This document shows, in pieces, positions 34,458-40,725 of a stretch of 40,725 nucleotides of DNA. The stretch covers positions 1 to 40,725 of the forward strand of contig CANAXT010000007.1 of NCBI GenBank assembly GCA_947365915.1. Direction: 5' to 3'. The notes beneath the pieces are model-generated. The model did no database searches and was not told the origin of the DNA. It saw only the letters and a list, made by a program, of their open reading frames with translations. This DNA is from an uncultured Mycoplasmatota bacterium (lineage in GTDB: Bacteria > Bacillota_I > Bacilli_A > RF39 > UBA660). Position numbers and translations under genes: made by a program. The first letter of the stretch is position 1; the number at the start of each line of letters is the position of its first letter.

Positions 34458-34961
34458 ATGGAAAAAAGAAGAAGAGAACCAAGACCAAAACAATTTGAAG
34501 AAGAAGTTATCAACATTGGTCGTGTTACAAAAGTAACAAAAGGTGGTCGTCATTTCCGTTTCTCTGCTACTGTTGCTGTAGGAGATAGAAAAGGTCAAGT
34601 AGGACTTGGAACTGGTAAAGCAAATGAAGTACCAGATGCTATCAAAAAAGCCGTTGCAGCAGCAACAAAAAACGTAGTAAGAGTATCTATTGTTGATGGA
34701 ACTATCCCTCACGAAGCAATCGGAGTAAGAAGCGCTAGTAGAGTTATGTTAAAACCTGCATCTAAAGGTACTGGAGTAAAAGCAGGAGGACCAGTTAGAG
34801 CAGTATTAGAACTTGCTGGTGTAAAAGACATCTTATCAAAATCTCTTGGATCAAACACAAAAATCAATATGGCATACGCAACCCTTAATGCACTGAAATC
34901 ACAAAAAACAATTGAAGAAGTAGCAAAACTTCGTGGAAAAAAAGTAGAGGAGATCAGATAG
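34458..34961 (+). CDS. rpsE: 30S ribosomal protein S5
   Basis: 167 residues. [20 protein letters not shown] and [20 protein letters not shown] are diagnostic. S5 takes part in decoding fidelity and, with S3 and S4, in mRNA unwinding. It is followed after one base by rplO: rpmD (L30), which normally lies between them, is absent. Confidence 0.97.
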   Translation: MEKRRREPRPKQFEEEVINIGRVTKVTKGGRHFRFSATVAVGDRKGQVGLGTGKANEVPDAIKKAVAAATKNVVRVSIVDGTIPHEAIGVRSASRVMLKPASKGTGVKAGGPVRAVLELAGVKDILSKSLGSNTKINMAYATLNALKSQKTIEEVAKLRGKKVEEIR

Positions 34962-34962
34962 T

Positions 34963-35406
34963 ATGAAATTACATACAATGTATCCAAATGAAGGCGCAAC
35001 AAAAAAGCGTAAAATCGTTGGACGTGGAACAAGCAGTGGACACGGAAAAACTGCCGGAAAAGGACATAAGGGACAAAATGCAAGAAGTGGTGGAGGAGTA
35101 AGACCAGGATTCGAAGGAGGACAATTACCACTATTCCGTCGATTACCAAAAAGAGGATTTACCAATGCCAGATTTAAAACAGAATATGCCGTAATTAATT
35201 TAAGTGATTTAAACAGATTTGAAGAAGGAGCAGTAATTACTCCAGAACTATTAAAAGAAATGGGACTAGTAAAAAATCAATTAGATGGAATCAAAGTACT
35301 AGGAAATGGTACATTAGAAAAAAAAGTAAACGTAAAAGCACACAAATTTTCTAATGTAGCAAAAGAACAAATAGAAAAATTAGGTGGAAAAGCAGAGGTG
35401 ATCTAA
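34963..35406 (+). CDS. rplO: 50S ribosomal protein L15
   Basis: 147 residues. The glycine-rich N-terminal segment [20 protein letters not shown] and [17 protein letters not shown] are diagnostic. A late-assembling 23S rRNA-binding protein. The ribosome-binding site (GAGG) lies in the end of rpsE, and the stop is followed by secY after one base. Confidence 0.97.
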   Translation: MKLHTMYPNEGATKKRKIVGRGTSSGHGKTAGKGHKGQNARSGGGVRPGFEGGQLPLFRRLPKRGFTNARFKTEYAVINLSDLNRFEEGAVITPELLKEMGLVKNQLDGIKVLGNGTLEKKVNVKAHKFSNVAKEQIEKLGGKAEVI

Positions 35407-35407
35407 A

Positions 35408-36679
35408 ATGTTTGCAACAATGAAGCAAATATTTAATCCCAAGAATAAAGACTTAAGAAAGAGAATCTATTTTACTTTCTTCTGTTTATTTATTTTTAAA
35501 CTAGGAACCACAATTATCGTTCCGGGAATAGACTCTAATGCATTTGACACCGGAAAACTAGGGTTCTTAGAACTCATGAATGCAATGGGTGGAGGAGCAA
35601 TGGAAAAATTTTCAATCTTCTCACTAGGCGTAATGCCTTATATCACAGCATCCATTGTCATGCAACTATTACAAATGGATATCATTCCATACCTTTCTGA
35701 ACTTTCCAAACAAGGAGGAACAGGAAGAGCAAAACTAAACCAAATTACAAGAGTCGTAGGAATTGCTTTAGCATTCTTCCAAGGATATATTTTCTCATTC
35801 TCAGTAATTAAAGGTGGAACACCATTAGAATATATGGAATTCGCGCTTATCTTAACAGCAGGAACAGCCTTCCTATTATGGTTAGGAGACCAAATCACAA
35901 CCAAAGGAGTAGGAAATGGAATATCCTTACTCATCATGGCTGGTATCATCGCAAGCCTTCCAGCAATGTTTGTAAGCGCTTGGCAAAGTTTAATCGTAAC
36001 AACAACAACACAAGCAATGACTTTAGGAATTATTAAATTTATTTTATTAGTCCTAGTATATGTCGCAATCGTAGTAGGAGTTGTATTCGTTCAAAGCGCC
36101 GAACGAAGAGTTCCAATTCAGTACGCAAACCGTACAGTGAACAATGTTGGAGCAAAAAACAGTTATATTCCATTCAAACTAAATTCAGCTGGTGTAATTC
36201 CTGTCATATTCGCATCCGCATTAATGTCGATTCCAGCCATTATCGCCGGATTTGTAAAAAAAGACGGATTTACATTATTTGTAAATAAATGGATGTCAAT
36301 GACTTCAGGAACAGGATTTATTCTATATATCCTACTTATCATTGGCTTCGCATATTTCTATACATATTTACAACTAAAACCAAAAGAACTAGCAGAAAAC
36401 TTAAACAAAAGTGGTGGATTTATACCAGGAGTACGCCCAGGAGAAGCAACCGAAAAACATGTAAGTGAAGTACTAAACAAAATTACCATTGTAGGAGCTA
36501 TTTTCCTAGCTGTGATTGCAGGACTTCCAATTGTATTAGGAGCAGTTACAAGCCTACCAACAAGCGTACAACTTGGAGGAACAGGACTTCTAATCGTAGT
36601 AGGAGTCGCACTAGAAACCTACAAACAATTAGAAAGCCAGTTAGTGAGCCGCCAATATAAAAGAGGAAGAAGAAGGTAA
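35408..36679 (+). CDS. secY: Protein translocase subunit SecY
   Basis: Forms the channel through which unfolded proteins cross or enter the membrane, with SecE and SecG. 423 residues and ten hydrophobic segments. Conserved parts are FKLGTTIIVPGIDSNAF near the N-terminus, the cytoplasmic VQSAERRVPIQYANR loop that contacts SecA or the ribosome, and SGGFIPGVRPGEATEKH. It lies in the usual place between rplO and adk. Confidence 0.97.
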   Translation: MFATMKQIFNPKNKDLRKRIYFTFFCLFIFKLGTTIIVPGIDSNAFDTGKLGFLELMNAMGGGAMEKFSIFSLGVMPYITASIVMQLLQMDIIPYLSELSKQGGTGRAKLNQITRVVGIALAFFQGYIFSFSVIKGGTPLEYMEFALILTAGTAFLLWLGDQITTKGVGNGISLLIMAGIIASLPAMFVSAWQSLIVTTTTQAMTLGIIKFILLVLVYVAIVVGVVFVQSAERRVPIQYANRTVNNVGAKNSYIPFKLNSAGVIPVIFASALMSIPAIIAGFVKKDGFTLFVNKWMSMTSGTGFILYILLIIGFAYFYTYLQLKPKELAENLNKSGGFIPGVRPGEATEKHVSEVLNKITIVGAIFLAVIAGLPIVLGAVTSLPTSVQLGGTGLLIVVGVALETYKQLESQLVSRQYKRGRRR

Positions 36680-36682
36680 AAT

Positions 36683-37345
36683 ATGGAAAGTATTATCTTT
36701 ATCGCTCCACCAGCAGCAGGAAAAGGTACACAATCAAAACTACTTTGTGATACCTATCATATTCCTCATATCTCAACAGGAGATCTATTAAGAGAAGCAT
36801 CAAAAACAGAAAATGAAAGAGGAAAACTCATCAAAGAAAAAATGGAACAAGGAGCATTTGTAAGTGATGATATTATATTAGAACTGATAGAAGAACGTCT
36901 AAAAGAAAAAGACTGTGATAATGGTTATATCTTAGACGGTTTTCCAAGAAACATAGAACAAGCAATTGCCTATGAAAAAATTCTAGAAAAACTAAATAAA
37001 AAATTAGGAATCGTAATTTTACTTGAAGTAGACAAAGATCTTGCATGTAAAAGAATTACAGGAAGATTGAACTGTCCAGAATGTGGATCAGTATATAATG
37101 AAATCATAGAAGAATCCAAACCAAAAGAAGCAGGAATCTGTGACCGTTGTGGAGGAAAACTAAAAAAACGTAGTGATGATAACAGTACGACCTTTAGTAC
37201 TAGATATGATACATACTTAGAAAAAACTGGACCACTAATAAAATATTATCAAGATAAAAACATTTTATTCCGTGTAGAAAGTAATGATTCTAAAGAAACA
37301 TTTGAACAAATAAAAAACATTCTACAAGGGAGAAATGAATTATGA
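36683..37345 (+). CDS. adk: Adenylate kinase
   Basis: Interconverts AMP and ATP with two ADP. The P-loop reads PPAAGKGTQ near residues 8-16, where GxPGAGKGT is usual, so the first glycine is changed. DGFPRN and the arginine-rich RITGRLNCPECG follow. The LID domain carries a four-cysteine zinc site (CPEC and CDRC), typical of Gram-positive long-form enzymes. 220 residues. It overlaps map by four bases. Confidence 0.96.
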   Translation: MESIIFIAPPAAGKGTQSKLLCDTYHIPHISTGDLLREASKTENERGKLIKEKMEQGAFVSDDIILELIEERLKEKDCDNGYILDGFPRNIEQAIAYEKILEKLNKKLGIVILLEVDKDLACKRITGRLNCPECGSVYNEIIEESKPKEAGICDRCGGKLKKRSDDNSTTFSTRYDTYLEKTGPLIKYYQDKNILFRVESNDSKETFEQIKNILQGRNEL

Positions 37346-38088
37346 TTTCTATCAAAAGTGAAAGAGAAATCGAACTTTTAAGAATTGCTGGAAAAATAAC
37401 AGGAGATACGCACAACTATCTGTTACCATATATAAAACCAGGAATTACAACAAAAGAATTAGATGACCTTTCTTATAATTATATTATAAGTAGAGGAGCC
37501 ACTCCTTCATTTAAAAATTATGATGGATTTCCAGGGAGCATATGCACTTCCATTAATGACGAAGTAGTTCATGGAATTCCAGGAAACAGAAAACTAAAAA
37601 ATGGTGATATCATTAAAATCGATATCGGAGCTTGTTACAAAGGTTACCATGGAGATTCTGCTTGGACTTATCCAGTTGGAAAAATCAGCACTCGATTAGA
37701 AAACTTATTAGCCCAAACAGAAGAAGCCTTATTCAAAGGTCTTTCTGTAATCAAAGAAGGAACAAGAATCGGAGATATCGGTTATGCCATAAGTGAGATT
37801 GCAAACAAATATCACTTAGGCGTAGTAAAAGAATTGGTCGGTCATGGTGTCGGAAGAGACATACATGAAGAACCAGATGTTCCAAATTATGGAAAAAAGA
37901 ATACTGGACCTATCTTGAAAGAAGGAATGGTCATAGCTGTAGAACCAATGCTCAATCTAGGAACACCAAACATATTCATAGAAGATGATGATTGGACCAT
38001 TGTAACAGCTGACGAAGAACCATCTGCTCATTTTGAGCATACCGTTCTAGTTACCAAAGATGGGTATGAAATTTTGACAAAGAGGTGA
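37342..38088 (+). CDS. map: Methionine aminopeptidase, type I
   Basis: Removes the initiator methionine from new proteins. Metal ligands are seen in order: DIGACYKGYHGDSA (two aspartates), ELVGHGVGRDIHEEP (histidine), AVEPMLNLG (glutamate) and the final EHTVLVT (glutamate in AHFEH). 248 residues is standard for type Ia. The ATG overlaps the adk stop. Followed closely by infA. Confidence 0.97.
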   Translation: MISIKSEREIELLRIAGKITGDTHNYLLPYIKPGITTKELDDLSYNYIISRGATPSFKNYDGFPGSICTSINDEVVHGIPGNRKLKNGDIIKIDIGACYKGYHGDSAWTYPVGKISTRLENLLAQTEEALFKGLSVIKEGTRIGDIGYAISEIANKYHLGVVKELVGHGVGRDIHEEPDVPNYGKKNTGPILKEGMVIAVEPMLNLGTPNIFIEDDDWTIVTADEEPSAHFEHTVLVTKDGYEILTKR

Positions 38089-38092
38089 TTAG

Positions 38093-38308
38093 ATGGCAAA
38101 AACAGACGTAATTGAAGTAGAAGGTAAAGTATTAGAAGTCTTACCAGGCGGACAATTCAAAGTGGAATTAGAAAACAAACATACAATAGTTGCCCACGTT
38201 TCTGGTAAAATCCGAATGAACTATATTCGTATTTTAGCAGGCGACAAAGTCACTGTAGAATTGTCACCATATGATTTAACACGTGGGCGCATAACCTATA
38301 GAAAATAG
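38093..38308 (+). CDS. infA: Translation initiation factor IF-1
   Basis: 71 residues. The single OB fold with [20 protein letters not shown] and [20 protein letters not shown] is unmistakable. It binds the A site of the 30S subunit during initiation. The start is four bases after map, with AGAGGTG in the map 3' end. Confidence 0.97.
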   Translation: MAKTDVIEVEGKVLEVLPGGQFKVELENKHTIVAHVSGKIRMNYIRILAGDKVTVELSPYDLTRGRITYRK

Positions 38309-38322
38309 TAGGAGGGATCTAG

Positions 38323-38436
38323 ATGAAAGTAAGACCATCAGTAAAAAAAATGTGTGAAAAATGTAAAATTATAAGACGAAAAGGAAAAATACAAGTAATT
38401 TGTACAAATCCAAAACATAAACAAAGACAAGGGTAA
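38323..38436 (+). CDS. rpmJ: 50S ribosomal protein L36
   Basis: 37 residues: [20 protein letters not shown], then [17 protein letters not shown]. The three cysteines and the histidine form the zinc site of the C+ type. AGGAGGG precedes the start. It lies in its normal place between infA and rpsM. Confidence 0.96.
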   Translation: MKVRPSVKKMCEKCKIIRRKGKIQVICTNPKHKQRQG

Positions 38437-38450
38437 TAGGAGGTGTTTTA

Positions 38451-38816
38451 ATGGCACGTATTAAAGGTGTAGATATACCAAACAATAAAAGAATTGAAAT
38501 TGCTTTAACTTATATCTATGGAGTAGGTAGAAGCTTATCAAAAACGATCTTAAAAGAAGCAAATATCGACATGAATAAAAAAGCTGGTGATTTAACAAAC
38601 GAAGAATTAGTTAGCATTCGTGATGTATTAAACAAATATCCAACAGAAGGAGACTTACGTCGTGAAGTAAGTATGAACATCAAAACAAAAATGGAAATTA
38701 ATTCTTATGAAGGAACACGTCATAAAAAAGGATTACCAGTAAGAGGTCAAAGAACCAACCGTAACGCAAGAACACGTAAAGGTAGAGGAAAAGTAGTTGC
38801 TAATAAGAAAAAATAA
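38451..38816 (+). CDS. rpsM: 30S ribosomal protein S13
   Basis: 121 residues. [20 protein letters not shown] and the basic tail [20 protein letters not shown] are typical. S13 contacts P-site tRNA and forms bridges to the 50S subunit. TAGGAGG precedes the start. Confidence 0.97.
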   Translation: MARIKGVDIPNNKRIEIALTYIYGVGRSLSKTILKEANIDMNKKAGDLTNEELVSIRDVLNKYPTEGDLRREVSMNIKTKMEINSYEGTRHKKGLPVRGQRTNRNARTRKGRGKVVANKKK

Positions 38817-38846
38817 AAAAGCACACGAATAAAGGAGGTTATATAC

Positions 38847-39230
38847 ATGGCTTATAAACCAAGAAAACGTAAAGTGAAAAAGAATGTTCCAGAAGGAAAA
38901 GCATTTATTAAATCTACATTCAATAACACAATTGTCACAATTAGTGATAAAGAAGGAAATGTAATTAGCTGGGCTTCTGCTGGAACATTAGGATTCAAAG
39001 GAAGTAAAAAATCAACTCCATTTGCAGCAGGAATGTCTGCAGAAGCAGCAGGAAAAGCAGCCGCAGAAATGGGTATGAAAAAAGTTGAAGTTTTCGTAAA
39101 AGGATTAGGTTCAGGAAGAGAAACCGCAATTCGTTCATTACAAACAGCTGGATTAGAAATTACTTCAATTTCGGATGTAACACCAATTCCGCATAATGGT
39201 TGTCGTCCACCAAAACGTCCACGCGGTTAA
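38847..39230 (+). CDS. rpsK: 30S ribosomal protein S11
   Basis: 127 residues. [39 protein letters not shown], and the C-terminal [20 protein letters not shown] are diagnostic. S11 lies on the 30S platform near the mRNA exit. AAAGGAGG precedes the start. Confidence 0.98.
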   Translation: MAYKPRKRKVKKNVPEGKAFIKSTFNNTIVTISDKEGNVISWASAGTLGFKGSKKSTPFAAGMSAEAAGKAAAEMGMKKVEVFVKGLGSGRETAIRSLQTAGLEITSISDVTPIPHNGCRPPKRPRG

Positions 39231-39247
39231 TGAAGGGGAGTGATTAA

Positions 39248-40198
39248 ATGTTAAACTTTGAAAAACCAATATATAAAATAACAGAATATGTTGAAAATAA
39301 TAATTTTGGAAAATTTGAATTAGAACCTTTAGAAAGAGGATTTGGAACAACAATAGGAAATGCACTTAGAAGAATCATGCTATCAAGTATGCCAGGAAGT
39401 GCAATTGTAGCAGTAAAAATAGATGGAGTTATGCATGAATTTCAAGCAATGGACGGCGTTGTAGAAGATGTAACAACAATTATATTAAACCTAAAAAATG
39501 TAGTAGTAAAAAATCACTCAGAAGAAGAGAAAGTATTACATTTATCAGTAAATGAAGCAAGAACCGTAACAGCAGCTGATATAGAAGCAGATCCTGATAT
39601 TGAAATAGCAAACCCAGATCAAGTAATTGCAACCCTATCAAAAGGCGGAAAACTAGATATGGAGCTTATTGTAGCAAATGGCAGAGGATATGTTCCATCT
39701 AATGAAAACAAAAAATATACTGGGGATAATAAACTAGGATATATTCCAATTGATGCCCTTTATTCACCAATTGAAAGAATCAGTTACGAAGTAGAAAATG
39801 CTCGTGTTGGGCAAGATGCAAACTATGACAAATTGATTATGAATGTAACAACAAACGGATCAATTCGTCCAGAAGAAGCAATGGCCTTAGGAGCAAAAAT
39901 CTTAATAGAACATTTAAATATTATTACGAATTTAAGTGAAATCGCAGATGTAACTGGAATTATGAATGCCAAACAAGAAGACAGCAAACAAAAGAAATTA
40001 GAAACATCAATTGATGATCTAGATTTCTCAGTACGTGCTTACAATTGTTTGAAAAGAGCAGGAGTAAATACATTAGGTGATTTAACAGAAAAATCAGAAT
40101 TAGAAATGATGAAAATTCGTAACTTAGGAAAAAAATCTTTAAAAGAAGTTATGGACAAAATTAAAGATATGGGACTTAGATTCCGAGATGAAGATTAG
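39248..40198 (+). CDS. rpoA: RNA polymerase alpha subunit
   Basis: 316 residues. The N-terminal assembly domain has [20 protein letters not shown] and [14 protein letters not shown]. The C-terminal domain that contacts UP elements and activators starts near residue 255 ([20 protein letters not shown], then [15 protein letters not shown]). Length and order between rpsK and rplQ are standard. Confidence 0.98.
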   Translation: MLNFEKPIYKITEYVENNNFGKFELEPLERGFGTTIGNALRRIMLSSMPGSAIVAVKIDGVMHEFQAMDGVVEDVTTIILNLKNVVVKNHSEEEKVLHLSVNEARTVTAADIEADPDIEIANPDQVIATLSKGGKLDMELIVANGRGYVPSNENKKYTGDNKLGYIPIDALYSPIERISYEVENARVGQDANYDKLIMNVTTNGSIRPEEAMALGAKILIEHLNIITNLSEIADVTGIMNAKQEDSKQKKLETSIDDLDFSVRAYNCLKRAGVNTLGDLTEKSELEMMKIRNLGKKSLKEVMDKIKDMGLRFRDED

Positions 40199-40212
40199 TT
40201 AGGAGGAATATT

Positions 40213-40569
40213 ATGGCTTATAGAAAATTAGGACGCACAAATAAACACAGAAGAAGCATGCTTGCCAATTTAACCAAAGACCTAATCATGAATGAAAGCA
40301 TTAAAACAACAGAACCAAGAGCCAAAGAAACTCGAAAATTTGTTGATAAAATGATTACGTATGGAAAAGATGGTTCATTAGTAGCAAGAAGAAAAGCATT
40401 AGCTTTTCTACAAAATGATAAAGCTGTAGTCAAAAAAGTATTTGATGATCTAGCACCACGTTACCAAGGACGTAATGGAGGTTACACAAGAATTTTAAAA
40501 TTAGGAGAACGCAGAGGAGACGATGCTTTAGAAGTAATTTTAGAACTTGTTGAAGGAGATGCAGAATAA
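40213..40569 (+). CDS. rplQ: 50S ribosomal protein L17
   Basis: 118 residues. [20 protein letters not shown] and [20 protein letters not shown] are diagnostic. Last gene of the S10-spc-alpha cluster; AGGAGG precedes the start and a terminator overlaps the stop codon. Confidence 0.98.
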   Translation: MAYRKLGRTNKHRRSMLANLTKDLIMNESIKTTEPRAKETRKFVDKMITYGKDGSLVARRKALAFLQNDKAVVKKVFDDLAPRYQGRNGGYTRILKLGERRGDDALEVILELVEGDAE

Positions 40570-40581
40570 GCATCTTTTTTT
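40558..40581 (+). terminator. Terminator of the ribosomal protein cluster
   Basis: GATGC/GCATC stem spanning the rplQ stop codon, followed by seven T. Confidence 0.8.
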
Positions 40582-40584
40582 ATT

Positions 40585-40632
40585 AACCAAATAGTTACAA
40601 AACGACAAAATACGATATAAAAAAGTTATACT
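40585..40632 (+). promoter_or_regulatory. Second copy of the pilin-gene promoter block
   Basis: AACCAAATAG and the 19-base AGTTACAAAACGACAAAAT (40593-40611) match the block before the pilin-like gene. CGACAA (40603-40608), an 18-base spacer and TATACT (40627-40632) repeat the same geometry. No gene begins before the window ends, so the controlled gene lies beyond position 40725. Confidence 0.6.
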
Positions 40633-40725
40633 ATGTTTATAGAATAGATTTCAGAAATTGTAAGTAATTTATTATAGATAAGCAAAATAAAATGATGTAA
40701 AAAAAGAAAAAAAATGCAAATTAAT

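Noticed and set aside
72-40569. Possible mycoplasma genetic code
   Set aside because: Several conserved genes end in TGA at the expected place and tryptophan is encoded by TGG, so the standard bacterial code applies.

Overview
The window is about 41 kb of AT-rich bacterial chromosome from a low-GC Firmicute, most likely an uncultured host-associated member of the Bacilli. The lineage call is inference. The evidence is gene order of Firmicutes type, strong AGGAGG ribosome-binding sites, TTGACA/TATAAT promoters, a T-box leader, a SpoVT regulator and a family II pyrophosphatase with CBS domains. UGA is a stop codon here (dut, tatD, map and the pilin-like gene end in TGA), so the mycoplasma code is not used. 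No tRNA, rRNA or CRISPR array was seen.

Layout. (1) 72-4670: ppaC on the minus strand, divergent from spoVT, then a T-box leader with a methionine specifier ahead of an overlapping dut-metG operon. (2) 4778-9221: a small membrane protein, then parA-parB-mscS-DUF951-AbgT-type transporter. (3) 9222-12919: an accessory island holding an IS66-type transposase and a large pilin-like surface protein. The last ~170 bases of the pilin-like gene are strikingly GC-rich and are followed by GC-rich hairpins, the architecture of a diversity-generating retroelement (DGR) target. The island separates DUF951 from ychF, which are often close together in Firmicutes. (4) 12920-15731: ychF, a Fic protein, then rpsF-ssb-rpsR behind a structured leader. 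(5) 15732-19704: gpsA and tatD on a shared divergent control region, a 3D-domain protein, and decayed remnants of a YhcG/DUF1016 nuclease and two RhuM-like genes. (6) 19705-24474: rsmA-ung-tilS-ftsH. (7) 24475-26581: short promoter-terminator units that may encode small RNAs, a second broken YhcG gene, and the S10 leader. (8) 26582-40569: the S10-spc-alpha supercluster from rpsJ to rplQ, including secY, adk, map, infA and rpoA. rpmD (L30) is missing.

Most of the window is core machinery: translation, secretion, chromosome partition, DNA repair and tRNA maturation. The accessory material sits in the gaps between conserved operons and is of two kinds: a probably live surface-diversification target, and decaying mobile or defence-like genes. 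The best lead is the pilin-like DGR target at 11044-12636. Its promoter block shares 19 identical bases with a block at the far right end, just after rplQ, which suggests that a second co-regulated gene starts beyond the window.
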